A stretch of DNA of 64,000 nucleotides. It comes from Bradyrhizobium iriomotense. GTDB taxonomy: Bacteria > Pseudomonadota > Alphaproteobacteria > Rhizobiales > Xanthobacteraceae. Below, piece after piece: positions 17,691 to 25,423 of this stretch. Location of the stretch: positions 1 to 64,000 of the forward strand of contig NZ_JAFCJZ010000011.1 of the NCBI RefSeq assembly GCF_018130765.1, written 5' to 3'. Each line of letters begins with the position of its first letter. Positions within the stretch are counted from its first letter, which is position 1. The notes below the pieces were generated by a model. It made no database searches and was not told the DNA's origin. It was given only the letters and a program-made list of their open reading frames with translations. A program made the position numbers and the translations under genes.

Positions 17691-18470
17691 TCAGCAACGG
17701 GTGAGATAACGGCAGACCACTTCGCGAGCGAAGCGCAGGCGGCGGTTGGCATAGGCGCGGCCGCCATAGAGGCGGAAGTCAACAAACGTGGCAAAGGCCA
17801 CGACGCCTTCAGTGATCGACATCGTGTAGGTGCACTGGAATACAGGGTTCAGCTGTGCCTCGCACCTCACTGAAAAAAACTCGTCGTCGGATCCGCCGAC
17901 GTAATAGGAGAAGCTGGAGACGCCCCGATAGTGCGCCAAACCTTCAAAGCTCTCGTCTTGGCGATTCGGTGCGGACCGCTTAACGTTGGCACGTACATCA
18001 GCGGCATAGGCTTCATTCGGCTTTGTGCTGGGACTGATCTGGAGCGAGGTCTGCTCAGCGCGCATGAGCTGGCCGGCGGCCGTGCGGTCAAGGCTATCTC
18101 GCCGTGATCGCTCCTCCACCGCCATGCTCCAGGCCTCACCGCTACCGTCAGCAAACATGAGTTCGACCTCGTTCGAGCTCAGCTGCGAAGGCAGCGACCC
18201 TTCACTGCTGTGGGGCGCGCGATTGACAAAAACCACATAGGCCCGCGGCACGACGAGGTCCGGGAAGCTGCCCTTGCCGACAACATCGTTGACAAGGCTG
18301 ATCCGGATGGGGGTCCTATCAAGCGAGAAGTGGAGGTAATCAGCTCGACCCAGATTGGGAACGGCGTCCGCATGGGCAGGATCGGCGCAGAAGCCGCCCA
18401 GCACCCTCAGTGCGACCGCTACGAACGCTAGGCCCATGTGACGGCCCATCCGCGTCACGACGTATGACAC
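17691..18470 (-). CDS. Secreted protein of unknown function
   Basis: A 259-residue protein starting with GTG at 18470, which has an excellent GGAGG five bases upstream. The N-terminus carries a signal peptide (MGLAFVAVALRVLGGFCADPAHA, with cleavage after AHA). The mature part has mixed strands and four cysteines near the end (SVRCEAQ, VFQCTYT, EVVCRYLTRC) that could form disulfides in the periplasm. I do not recognise the family. It lies in the accessory patch next to the terminase fragment, whose homology begins just 20 bp beyond its stop. It appears intact. Confidence 0.6.
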   Translation of the reverse strand: MSYVVTRMGRHMGLAFVAVALRVLGGFCADPAHADAVPNLGRADYLHFSLDRTPIRISLVNDVVGKGSFPDLVVPRAYVVFVNRAPHSSEGSLPSQLSSNEVELMFADGSGEAWSMAVEERSRRDSLDRTAAGQLMRAEQTSLQISPSTKPNEAYAADVRANVKRSAPNRQDESFEGLAHYRGVSSFSYYVGGSDDEFFSVRCEAQLNPVFQCTYTMSITEGVVAFATFVDFRLYGGRAYANRRLRFAREVVCRYLTRC

Positions 18471-18703
18471 TGTAACCTCCAGTTGAGACTACATTGCATC
18501 GCCTACCCTTAACGAAGGCTTGATCTTTGAGCATGTCGAGAAAGAGCGCCGAAACCAGTGACCGCTTTGGGTCAGAAGGCGGCATGGGGCGAGCCCGTCA
18601 GTGTGCCCGCTGCTGGGTCCGAAGCGGACCATGGAGGAGCGTTCCGCGTCGGATGGCACTCATCGCTTGCCTGACATCCCTGTGACGGAAGGGATTAGTC
18701 GTG

Positions 18704-18811
18704 ATGCGGCCCAACATACTGCCCCGGTTTGTTGACCCGAGCGACCACCGCCGCATGAAGTTCATCGAAGCTTTGCTCGAACAGCTCGAAATATCGGTCG
18801 ATCTCGTTTGA
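18704..18811 (+). CDS. Possible 35-residue protein
   Basis: A short frame, MRPNILPRFVDPSDHRRMKF followed by IEALLEQLEISVDLV, looks protein-like (Pro/aromatic start, amphipathic helix). A GGAAGGGAT lies about 20 bp upstream, which is too far to be a good ribosome-binding site. It could equally be the end of a lost larger gene. Confidence 0.25.
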   Translation: MRPNILPRFVDPSDHRRMKFIEALLEQLEISVDLV

Positions 18812-19005
18812 AAGCTTTTCTGAACCCAGATCGGTATTCGTGCTCTTTGACGCCATCTAAAGGATTTACCGTGCTCGCGTTGAAATTGTGCTTTGCTAAT
18901 CCGTATACCTTATTCATAAGCCCAAGTCTCTTCACCGCACGATCACCACCATCACCGGCAACGCCGCTGATACTGGACCGCGAAGATGTAGGCGTTGGCG
19001 CCAGA

Positions 19006-19090
19006 ATTACGGTGACAGTGCACCAAACTTTCGACGCGGGGAGGGTCCTATCCGCAACGCTCAAAGCCAGTTTTGTGCGCAGTCACCATA
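19006..19090. repeat. Short inverted-repeat element, copy A (85 bp)
   Basis: It begins ATTACGGTGACAGTGCAC and ends with GTGCGCAGTCACCATA, a degenerate inverted copy of its start. It has the same length and organisation as copy C at 21279 and shares its start with copy B at 19858. No coding capacity, so a non-autonomous mobile element (MITE or REP-type) is the best reading. Confidence 0.7.
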
Positions 19091-19165
19091 GCTCCCCGGT
19101 TCGCAATGCGATATCGGTAGCGAGCCAAAGACGTTCATGGACAAGCAAGCCAGGCGGAAAAGATC

Positions 19166-19840
19166 GTGAGTTTCTTCGAGCGTCTTAAGACAGAAGCATC
19201 CGCTGAGTGGCGGGCCTACACCGAACATCCCTTCACGAACGGATTGGCAGACGGCTCGCTCCCCGAAGCGGCGTTTCGTCACTACCTCGTTCAGGACTAC
19301 CTGTTCCTCATCGAGTTTGCTCGCGCGTACGCGATCTCGGTCTACAAGTCGCCCAGACTTGCCGACATGCGTGAAGCAGCGGCCGGCCTGTCGGCCATCC
19401 TCGATGTCGAGATGAACCTGCATGTGAAGCTCTGCGCCGATTGGGGTCTGTCCCCCGCCGACCTTGAACAGACCCCTCCGGCGGCCGAGATGCTGGCCTA
19501 TACACGCTACGTGCTCGACGCGGGAATGCGCGGCGATCTGCTGGCACTCAAGGTGGCGCTTGCTCCCTGCGTGATCGGGTACGCCGAGATCGCAACGCGG
19601 CTCGCCTCGCGCCCCCACGCGGACGCCGCGACGAACGCCTACCGCGTCTGGATCGCCGAGTACGCCGGCGTGCCGTACCAGGAGGTCGCAGCCAAAGCGC
19701 GGGCGCAGCTGGAGCATCTCGCCGATCTCTACGCCACGCCAGCCCGCGAGGCAGAACTGACTGCGATCTTCAAGGAAGCAACCCGGCTCGAGGCAGACTT
19801 CTGGGAGATGGCCTGGCGCGCGGGCCAGCGTGCTCAATAG
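19166..19840 (+). CDS. tenA: TenA/thiaminase II family protein
   Basis: A 224-residue helical enzyme that hydrolyses aminopyrimidine products of thiamine breakdown, thereby salvaging the pyrimidine half of thiamine. The family residues are in place: Asp44 in VQDYLFL, Cys135 in ALAPCVIGY (the catalytic nucleophile in the Bacillus enzyme has the same number), and a late Glu in EADFWEMAW. The start is GTG at 19166 with CAGGCGGAAAAG upstream. It stands alone, without thiamine genes or a visible TPP riboswitch, between two small mobile-element copies in the accessory patch, so it may have been acquired. Confidence 0.9.
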   Translation: MSFFERLKTEASAEWRAYTEHPFTNGLADGSLPEAAFRHYLVQDYLFLIEFARAYAISVYKSPRLADMREAAAGLSAILDVEMNLHVKLCADWGLSPADLEQTPPAAEMLAYTRYVLDAGMRGDLLALKVALAPCVIGYAEIATRLASRPHADAATNAYRVWIAEYAGVPYQEVAAKARAQLEHLADLYATPAREAELTAIFKEATRLEADFWEMAWRAGQRAQ

Positions 19841-19857
19841 CCCTTTTGGCAGTCGTC

Positions 19858-19925
19858 ATTACGGTGTGTACTAAACTCCTACTGCACGGCACGCGCTATC
19901 TGAAGCGCTGGTCAAGGTGCAATTC
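19858..19925. repeat. Short inverted-repeat element, copy B (decayed)
   Basis: It begins ATTACGGTG, then shares CTAAACTC, GCACG(G)C..GCGCTATC and AGCGCTGGTCAAGG with copy C. The right terminal repeat is missing. The rest of the gap to 20257 contains no gene and must include the promoter of the next porin gene. Confidence 0.6.
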
Positions 19926-20257
19926 CCACGATCGCGTCGAAGCCTTCACGCCGTAGAGCCTAAGCGCTCCCGTCGGCCACAGGCGCGTCCGTACAATCGT
20001 TTTGGTGCGGGCAATCGGGACTGCATCATCCGAACGAACGATCGGTTCAGTCCGTCAAGCTGAAGCCCCGCGCGCGCTGCTGCCGGGCCAGCGCCCGCGT
20101 GTCAATTCTGCAACGCCACCGAAGATTGCGACGGCCTCCCACGTTCGAATGACGCGCGTGGCGTGATTTCGCGGCTTCCTGCCCGCGCCTCGGACGAGAG
20201 GTTGAAGTCCGGGCATCGGCGACCACAGCCAAACATTTGTCCACTGGGAGACTGACG

Positions 20258-21025
20258 ATGAGAAACACATTCGCGGCTGCGGTCGCTCTGTTGATGGCTG
20301 CCACGGCAGCGAGCTCTGCGGCCGACGTCGGCCCGGCGCGCTTCAAGGCTGCGCCTGCGGCGATGGTGTATAGCTGGACGGGCTTCTACATCGGCGGCAA
20401 TGTCGGCGGCGGCATGGCGTCATCCCATTTCGACGATCCCTGCTTCTACTGCTCCTCCGCGACCCCCACGGGCGGCTTCTTCACCGGCGGCGCGCAGGTC
20501 GGCTACAACTACCAGTTCGGTCGCGGCCTGATCGGCATCGAAGCAGACATCAACGGCAACGGCGGCTTCAAGGACTCCGTGATCGGCGGTGATGACTCCA
20601 GGATCTTGAGGGTTGGTCTCAAGGCGGATACCAGCGGCACGATCCGGGCGCGCGCCGGCCTCGTCGTCGACAACGTCCTTGCCTATGTGACGGGTGGCGC
20701 AGCCTGGGCTGATGTCAGGCAGACCGGGACAGAAATCAACAATCTCGTTCAATTCGCGAACTTTGGAACGCCCACCGGAGTCACGGCCAATGGCAGTGGC
20801 CTTCTCTGGGGCGGCGTGGTCGGCATAGGCGTCGAATATGCGCTGGATGCGAACTGGATCATTGGCGGCGAATTCCTGCATACGATGTATCAGGATAACG
20901 ATGCGATCATTCGCCGTGCCGATGGCACCGGCGCCTGCCTGGGCAGACCCGATGCGAATTGCAGCATCCGCAACCAGCTCACGACCGACGTTGCGCGCGT
21001 GAGGTTCAGCTACAAGTTTCAGTAG
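20258..21025 (+). CDS. Outer-membrane beta-barrel protein (Omp25-like)
   Basis: A 255-residue outer-membrane protein. The start at 20258 follows a GGGAGACTGACG and gives a typical signal peptide (MRNTFAAAVALLMAAT to ASSAAD). The mature part opens with YSWTGFYIGGNVGGGM, the standard first strand of the rhizobial Omp25/opacity family, and continues through alternating strands to a C-terminal RVRFSYKFQ. Two Cys in loop 1 (CFYC) and two late ones (CLGRPDANC) could form disulfide-closed loops. Unlike the first two porins it lies within the accessory patch, next to element relics. Confidence 0.85.
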   Translation: MRNTFAAAVALLMAATAASSAADVGPARFKAAPAAMVYSWTGFYIGGNVGGGMASSHFDDPCFYCSSATPTGGFFTGGAQVGYNYQFGRGLIGIEADINGNGGFKDSVIGGDDSRILRVGLKADTSGTIRARAGLVVDNVLAYVTGGAAWADVRQTGTEINNLVQFANFGTPTGVTANGSGLLWGGVVGIGVEYALDANWIIGGEFLHTMYQDNDAIIRRADGTGACLGRPDANCSIRNQLTTDVARVRFSYKFQ

Positions 21026-21067
21026 CCGCCGCTATACCTCGAATTATTGGAACGGGGGCGGGCCGAA

Positions 21068-21278
21068 CTACCTCGCCCCCGCAACGATCATCACCACGAC
21101 CAGCAGCGTGGCCGAGCCCGTCTGCTTGCGGCCGACAAACTCCATCTGCAGGATGCCGCAGAGCCAGAGCAGCGGCGTGTTCACCGACAGGATCAGTGCC
21201 ATCGGCCCTGCGGGCCTCAACGCCCTGCGCCGAGAGCGTCATGGGAATGCCGAGCATCACCATGTTGCCGTAGACCGG
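21068..21278 (-). pseudogene. AEC-family permease fragment, frameshifted
   Basis: Reading the minus strand gives VYGNMVMLGIPMTLSAQ, then, after a shift of frame, AAGPMALILSVNTPLLWLC, GILQMEFVGRKQTGS and a stop near 21068. This is the conserved N-terminal third of auxin-efflux-carrier (AEC) permeases, except that it breaks frame once. Its upstream side is cut off exactly where the short inverted-repeat element (copy C) begins. A complete AEC permease gene is present elsewhere in the window (55875-56798). Confidence 0.65.
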
Positions 21279-21364
21279 ATTACGGTCACAGTGCACTAGA
21301 CTCTCGATCCTGCATGGCGCGCGCTATCGGCAGCGCTGGTCAAGGCCTGTTTTGTCACCGTAAC
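21279..21364. repeat. Short inverted-repeat element, copy C (86 bp)
   Basis: It starts ATTACGGTCACAGTGCAC and ends GTCACCGTAAC, so the ends are inverted repeats. It is the best-preserved of the three copies and abuts the truncated AEC gene. Confidence 0.75.
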
Positions 21365-21417
21365 CCGTAACTCGAGAAGCGGACGAGGCCAGAGCAGTCC
21401 AGCAAGTCTCGTTTTGA

Positions 21418-22980
21418 CCCTGGCTGTGTGAAAACGCTGGGCTGCTGTTATGATTCTCCTGTGATTCTTTTGGGGGAATCGATGAGGCGCTTTGTTGAGG
21501 AGGCGGATCGTGGGCAGCGGACGCTATTGCCCGAATGCCTCGATGATTTCATTGACGAGAGCAACCCCGTTCGCGTGATCGACGTGTTTGTCGGTGCGCT
21601 GGATTTGGCTGAGATGGGCTTTGAGGGGGTGGACCCAGCCGCAACCGGCCGGCCCTCGTACCACCCGTCGGTTCTCTTGAAGCTTTACACCTATGGCTAT
21701 CTGAACCGAGTGCAATCGAGCCGGCGGCTCGAGCGAGAAGCGGGACGCAATGTGGAGCTGATGTGGCTGTTGGGCCGGCTGGCGCCCGATCACAAGACGA
21801 TCGCAGACTTCCGCAAGGACAACGGCGTGGCGCTTCGCAAGGTTTGTGCCCGTTTCGTCGAGCTTTGCCGCGAGATGGGTCTTCTCGCGACGGCGAGCGT
21901 TGCCATCGATGGGAGCAAGTTCAAGGCCGTGAACAATCGGGACAAGAACTTCACAAAGGCGAAGGTGCAGCGGCGGCGGGCTCAGCTTGAGGAGAGCGTC
22001 GCGCGCTACCTAAGCCAACTTGACACGGCGGACCGGCAGGAGCCGACGGAGGCGCTGGCTGCGAAGGTGACAAGGCTCACCGAGAAGCTGACGAAGCTGA
22101 AGGAAGAAATGGGTAAGCTTGCCGTCTACGAGAAGCAAATGCATGCTTCGCCTGACCAGCAAATCTCGCTGACCGACCCCGACAGCCGTTCGATGGCGAC
22201 GAGCGGCCGCGGCTCTGGCGTCGTTGGCTACAACGTGCAGGTCGCCGTGGACACCGAGAACCATCTGATCGTGACGCACGAGGTGACGAACAGCGGCTCG
22301 GATCGGGCACAACTTGCTAATATGGCCAAGCAGGCGAAGGCTGTTCTGAAGACTGAGGCGCTCGAAGCTGTGGCCGATCGCGGCTACTTCAACAGCCCGG
22401 AGATCCTCGCGTGCCACGAAGCAGGCATCACGGTAACCCTACCCAAACCGCTGACATCGGGTGCTAAGGCCGACGGACGCTTCGGTAAACAGGACTTTGC
22501 CTATCTGCCAGAGGAGGATGCCTATCGCTGCCCGGCCGGGGAGCGGCTGCCCTATCGCTATACGAACGAAGAAGACGGCAAGATGCTGCGGCGCTACTGG
22601 ACCACGGCCTGTCAAAGCTGTTCGATCAAGTCCCAATGCACGCCGGGGTCAGAGCGGCGGATTACACGGTGGGAGCACGAGCACCTCCTTGATGCTGTGC
22701 AGCAGCGCCTCGACGCCAACCCAGAGGCGATGCGCCAGCGTCGAGAGACAGTTGAGCACCCATTCGGCACAATGAAGGCCCGCATGGGGGCGACACACTT
22801 CCTGACGAAAACACTTCCAAAAGTAGCCGCCGAGATGGCGCTCTCGGTCCTGGCCTACAATCTGACCCGGGTCATGAACATCGTCGGGATCAGGCCGTTG
22901 ATCGCTGCGATCGCGGCCTGAGCCCCACGCATTTGGCTCTCAGAGACGATCTCCTCCAAGACGTTTTTACACGACCAAGA
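21418..22980 (+). mobile_element. IS1182-family insertion sequence, apparently complete
   Basis: An element of about 1.56 kb with one transposase gene. Imperfect terminal inverted repeats can be matched: TGGCTGTGTGAAAACG at 21421-21436 and, on the other strand, TTGGTCGTGTAAAAACG ending at about 22980. Exact boundaries and any target duplication are not resolved. It separates the AEC relic from the RNA-ligase-like gene without breaking the latter. Confidence 0.75.
21482..22921 (+). CDS. IS1182-family transposase
   Basis: A 479-residue DDE transposase. The N-terminal DUF772-type domain (residues about 1-120) contains GRPSYHPSVLLKLYTYGYLN, the LAPDHKTIADFRKDN motif follows, and the catalytic core includes AIDGSKFKAVNN (first Asp), ADRGYFNS (second Asp) and the late ETVEHPFGTMK (Glu). 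A four-Cys zinc-type patch (CQSCSIKSQC) lies at about 375. It starts at ATG 21482; an upstream frame to 21428 overlaps the terminal repeat. The gene is undamaged, so the element may still be mobile. Confidence 0.93.
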   Translation: MRRFVEEADRGQRTLLPECLDDFIDESNPVRVIDVFVGALDLAEMGFEGVDPAATGRPSYHPSVLLKLYTYGYLNRVQSSRRLEREAGRNVELMWLLGRLAPDHKTIADFRKDNGVALRKVCARFVELCREMGLLATASVAIDGSKFKAVNNRDKNFTKAKVQRRRAQLEESVARYLSQLDTADRQEPTEALAAKVTRLTEKLTKLKEEMGKLAVYEKQMHASPDQQISLTDPDSRSMATSGRGSGVVGYNVQVAVDTENHLIVTHEVTNSGSDRAQLANMAKQAKAVLKTEALEAVADRGYFNSPEILACHEAGITVTLPKPLTSGAKADGRFGKQDFAYLPEEDAYRCPAGERLPYRYTNEEDGKMLRRYWTTACQSCSIKSQCTPGSERRITRWEHEHLLDAVQQRLDANPEAMRQRRETVEHPFGTMKARMGATHFLTKTLPKVAAEMALSVLAYNLTRVMNIVGIRPLIAAIAA

Positions 22981-23044
22981 CCCATTGCGGACCTTCGACC
23001 GGTCGATCAAGATGACGGACTTTCTCAGCTTGGGCGAGACCTCG

Positions 23045-23587
23045 ATGGCGGTCGCTATTAATATCCGAGCCGACAACGTTTCGGCGGACGCGATAGAACG
23101 CCTGTGGGACCAAGTTGCGGTTTTTGAGGATGAGCCGTCGATGCGCGTCCTGGCTTACCGGCCACATTTGACATTCGCCATCTATGATTCGCCTGAAATC
23201 GAAGAGAAGACCGCGTGGGAAGCGATGCTCCGCGCAACTGCAGGCGGAACACAGCTGTCCATCGCTTTCAGACGGATTCGGTGGTTCGTAGGCCCGCCTC
23301 TCGTGCTATGGGCTGAGCCTGAAGAGAGTTCAACCCTCAGAAGGTGGCACGCTTCAATCAGCGTGGCCATCAACCCGACCCATTGCCGCCCGCACTATCG
23401 ACCCGGCGCTTGGACGCCCCATTGCACACTTGGGACACGCATCGCCGATGGAAAGAGCAAGGGCGCCATCGCCTACGCGGAGTCATTCGACCGACGGATC
23501 GAAGTTACTTTCAACGTGGTCGATTGCGTCACTTTTCCACCGGTGCGGATCGTTGCACAGCAGGAACTGCCGAAGGACGCTCCATAA
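23045..23587 (+). CDS. 2'-5' RNA ligase-like 2H phosphoesterase
   Basis: A 180-residue member of the 2H superfamily. The two signature motifs H-x-T-hydrophobic are HLTF (His41) and HCTL (His126), spaced as in 2'-5' RNA ligases and cyclic phosphodiesterases. Such enzymes act on 2',3'-cyclic phosphates or on 2'-5' linkages of RNA; the cellular substrate is unknown. The ATG at 23045 gives a natural first strand (MAVAINIRAD). The IS1182 element ends only about 65 bp upstream, so its original promoter has probably been displaced. Not visibly part of an operon. Confidence 0.75.
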   Translation: MAVAINIRADNVSADAIERLWDQVAVFEDEPSMRVLAYRPHLTFAIYDSPEIEEKTAWEAMLRATAGGTQLSIAFRRIRWFVGPPLVLWAEPEESSTLRRWHASISVAINPTHCRPHYRPGAWTPHCTLGTRIADGKSKGAIAYAESFDRRIEVTFNVVDCVTFPPVRIVAQQELPKDAP

Positions 23588-23645
23588 GCCATTGAATGTC
23601 TGTCTCGCCAATGAGCCACGCAGAAATTAACGTTTGGCGATCAAC

Positions 23646-24053
23646 ATGCTCAGCATGGGTTCAGAGCAATCTCCTCAACTGCCCTATTTGGGGCACAACG
23701 GTAGAGAACTCGGCCTCATGCTGAGGGGCACGAAACCTCTCGCCTACTTCCTGAATTCTGTTCGCTGCGAGTTCGACGTCAATATTCGATACTGGCGGAT
23801 GTTCGACAGACATGTTGCTGCAGGCCGGTTGATAGGATGCGAAGTATTTGAAGTCATCGATGACCTGCCATATCGAAGGCTGCTCTACGCGTTACCCGGC
23901 CACGCGTGGCGGATAGATGCAATGCTGATGCTTCTAAAAGAACTCGAAGCGTGGACCGAAGACCACGAACGACGTTCTTGCGAATTGCTTGGCTACGAGG
24001 GCTGGCAGATTGACTATTGGCTGGCGCATCGTCGGTCGCGTTCGGATGCTTAG
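23646..24053 (+). CDS. Hypothetical protein
   Basis: A 135-residue protein I do not recognise. It is rich in aromatic and charged residues, with segments such as LGLMLRGTKPLAYF and YRRLLYALPGHAWRIDAML and a C-terminal ELLGYEGWQIDYWLAHRRSR. There is no signal peptide and no membrane helix. The pattern of alternating helices and conserved-looking Trp/Tyr residues suggests a small folded cytoplasmic domain. ATG 23646 is chosen; 23655 (MGSEQ) or TTG 23634 are alternatives. It follows the 2H gene by 58 bp on the same strand and could be co-transcribed. Confidence 0.6.
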   Translation: MLSMGSEQSPQLPYLGHNGRELGLMLRGTKPLAYFLNSVRCEFDVNIRYWRMFDRHVAAGRLIGCEVFEVIDDLPYRRLLYALPGHAWRIDAMLMLLKELEAWTEDHERRSCELLGYEGWQIDYWLAHRRSRSDA

Positions 24054-24195
24054 TCAGCTCCTGGCCCATTGTGATATCGAGGGAGCCGGCATCGACGTCG
24101 CCTTCCGCGCGCATAGTGGACGCGACAATTTTGAGGATTGCGGACGACGTAGTCGGGGCAGCAGACGCAGGGCCTTATGGGGCAAGGGAGCCGCC

Positions 24196-24306
24196 ATGGC
24201 CTGGCGCATCGGCGTGGCGCTCGGCCTTGCCGGCGGCATCGTGCAGGTCGCGTTCGCGCTGATCCGGCGGTCGCAGGCGCCGACGCCCGCGCTGCGGACG
24301 GCGTAG
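24196..24306 (+). CDS. Possible 36-residue membrane peptide
   Basis: The frame MAWRIGVALGLAGGIVQVAF followed by ALIRRSQAPTPALRTA would make a single membrane helix with a basic tail. GGGAGCCGCC lies just upstream. It has no recognised family and could be a chance frame in GC-rich DNA. Confidence 0.35.
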   Translation: MAWRIGVALGLAGGIVQVAFALIRRSQAPTPALRTA

Positions 24307-24334
24307 GGGCGATTCGCCGCACCCTGATGCCTGT

Positions 24335-24348
24335 TTGATCTCGATCAA
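24335..24348. promoter_or_regulatory. FNR/FixK box TTGAT-N4-ATCAA
   Basis: A perfect palindrome TTGAT-CTCG-ATCAA, the consensus of FNR/FixK-type regulators. It lies 227 bp upstream of the FixK-like gene at 24576 and about 30 bp after the doubtful small gene. It suggests control by oxygen limitation, possibly autoregulation or control by another FixK. Confidence 0.7.
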
Positions 24349-24575
24349 TGGTCCGCCTTTCCGCTGACCTAGGGAAGCTGTTGCGTAGCCCCACTACGCG
24401 CCCAACCCAAAGCCGTCGGCTTCCCCAAGGGCTGGCGGCTTCCTTTTGCCCGGCTTCTCCGGAAAGCCTTGGACAACGCGCCGGGCGATTGCTAGTTTTT
24501 CCCGAGTTTGCGACGGATCAATCCCGCCTCTCCGTATCTGCCTAGCATGTGCTCAACCTTCAGGGAGGGCGAACG

Positions 24576-25238
24576 ATGCTGGTGAGGATCAACACCGCAC
24601 CCCGTATGCCGATTGACGGGCAGCTAGCTGCTCTGGCCAGTGAGCGAATGCTCAGCGAATTCAGGTATCGCAGGGGCTCCGAGATTTTTGGCGAGCGCGA
24701 AGAGCCCGAATACGTCTACCAGATCGTCTCCGGCGCCGTGCGCACCTACAAGCTTCTCCCGGACGGCCGCCGTCAGATCAACGCGTTCCACCTGGTCGGC
24801 GACATGTTCGGATTCGAAAACGAGACAACTCACCGTTTTACGGCTGAAGCGATCGTCGAAACCCATGTCCACCTCATGCGGCGCACTAGCATTCTGGAAG
24901 CGGTGCGAAATGGAGGCGCGGGTGCCAAGGACCTCATCAAATTCGTCACCCAAAATCTTCAACACGCCGAGAGCCATATGCTTCTCCTCGGCCGCAAGAC
25001 ATCGCTCGAGCGGGTGACGGCATTCCTACTCGAAATGGATGAACGGCTGCAGCATCCGGACGTGATGATTTTGCCGATGAATCGCCGCGATATCGCCGAT
25101 TATCTCGGACTGACCCTGGAAACCGTGTCCCGGGCTCTTTCGATCCTTCGAGACGAGGGACTGCTGCGCTTTGATGGAAATAGTCAGCGGCGGCTCGAAC
25201 TGGTCGACCGTGGCGCTCTCGCGAAAATCGACGCCTGA
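24576..25238 (+). CDS. Crp/Fnr-family transcription regulator, FixK-like
   Basis: A 220-residue regulator. A cyclic-nucleotide-fold sensor domain (about residues 15-125, with FRYRRGSEIFGE and NAFHLVGDMFGFE) is joined by the dimer helix to a winged helix-turn-helix at about 168-196 (RRDIADYLGLTLETVSRAL). The E-TVSR recognition helix is that of FNR/FixK proteins that bind TTGAT-N4-ATCAA. The N-terminal cysteines of FNR are absent, as in FixK. Rhizobial FixK2 has a redox-active Cys at the start of the HTH; this protein has Asn169 there (PMNRRD). The start has GGGAGGGCGAACG upstream. It probably controls microaerobic genes. Confidence 0.9.
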   Translation: MLVRINTAPRMPIDGQLAALASERMLSEFRYRRGSEIFGEREEPEYVYQIVSGAVRTYKLLPDGRRQINAFHLVGDMFGFENETTHRFTAEAIVETHVHLMRRTSILEAVRNGGAGAKDLIKFVTQNLQHAESHMLLLGRKTSLERVTAFLLEMDERLQHPDVMILPMNRRDIADYLGLTLETVSRALSILRDEGLLRFDGNSQRRLELVDRGALAKIDA

Positions 25239-25300
25239 CGGCAGATATTGCCAGCCTGGCAAGCTTCTCTAACGTTGAATCTGGCGCCGCGCCGCGGGTC

Positions 25301-25423
25301 TAAAGCGCGATGAGATTTGGATGAATCGTCACCGCGCTTCAGGTTGTTGTTTACGCATGATCTTTCCGGAAAACCGCTTCACACTTTGCGCTATCGCAGC
25401 CCTGCGGGTCCGGATCATGCGCT
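25301..25423. repeat. Intergenic repeat, TAAAGCGCGATGAG type, copy 1
   Basis: Two nested palindromes: TAAAGCGCGATGAG with CGCGCTTCAGG, and GCATGATCTTTCCGGAAAACC with GGTCCGGATCATGCG. The same order occurs at 61964-62063. This copy has about 15 extra bases within the second palindrome. It separates the FixK-like gene from the minus-strand SnoaL gene. Confidence 0.85.

Larger units (their letters stand above)
18471..19165. other. Gene-poor stretch of the accessory patch
   Basis: About 700 bp with no well-supported gene. It holds an inverted repeat (GACCGCTTTGGGTC near 18559 and GGGTCCGAAGCGGACC near 18614), a possible 35-codon frame at 18704-18811, and one copy of an 85-bp inverted-repeat element (19006-19090). 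Base composition is less GC-rich than in the flanking chromosome. Confidence 0.6.
24054..24575. other. Regulatory gap with one doubtful small gene
   Basis: This stretch holds a possible 36-codon gene (24196-24306), the FNR/FixK box at 24335-24348 and an inverted repeat (GGGAAGC near 24371, GCTTCCCC near 24419) ahead of the FixK-like gene. Nothing else is supported. Confidence 0.6.

Noticed and set aside
18762..19188. Frames of 100 and 126 codons on opposite strands
   Set aside because: Both cross the 85-bp mobile element and lack good ribosome-binding sites; neither resembles a known protein.
24054..24196. Possible minus-strand coding segment containing AILKIVASTMRAEGDVDAG
   Set aside because: It looks somewhat protein-like, but has no start, no ribosome-binding site, runs into the antisense of the gene at 23646, and I recognise no family.
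16878..24575. Phage integrase or recombinase expected beside the tRNA gene
   Set aside because: I looked through both strands of the patch and saw no tyrosine or serine recombinase motifs; only the IS1182 transposase is present.
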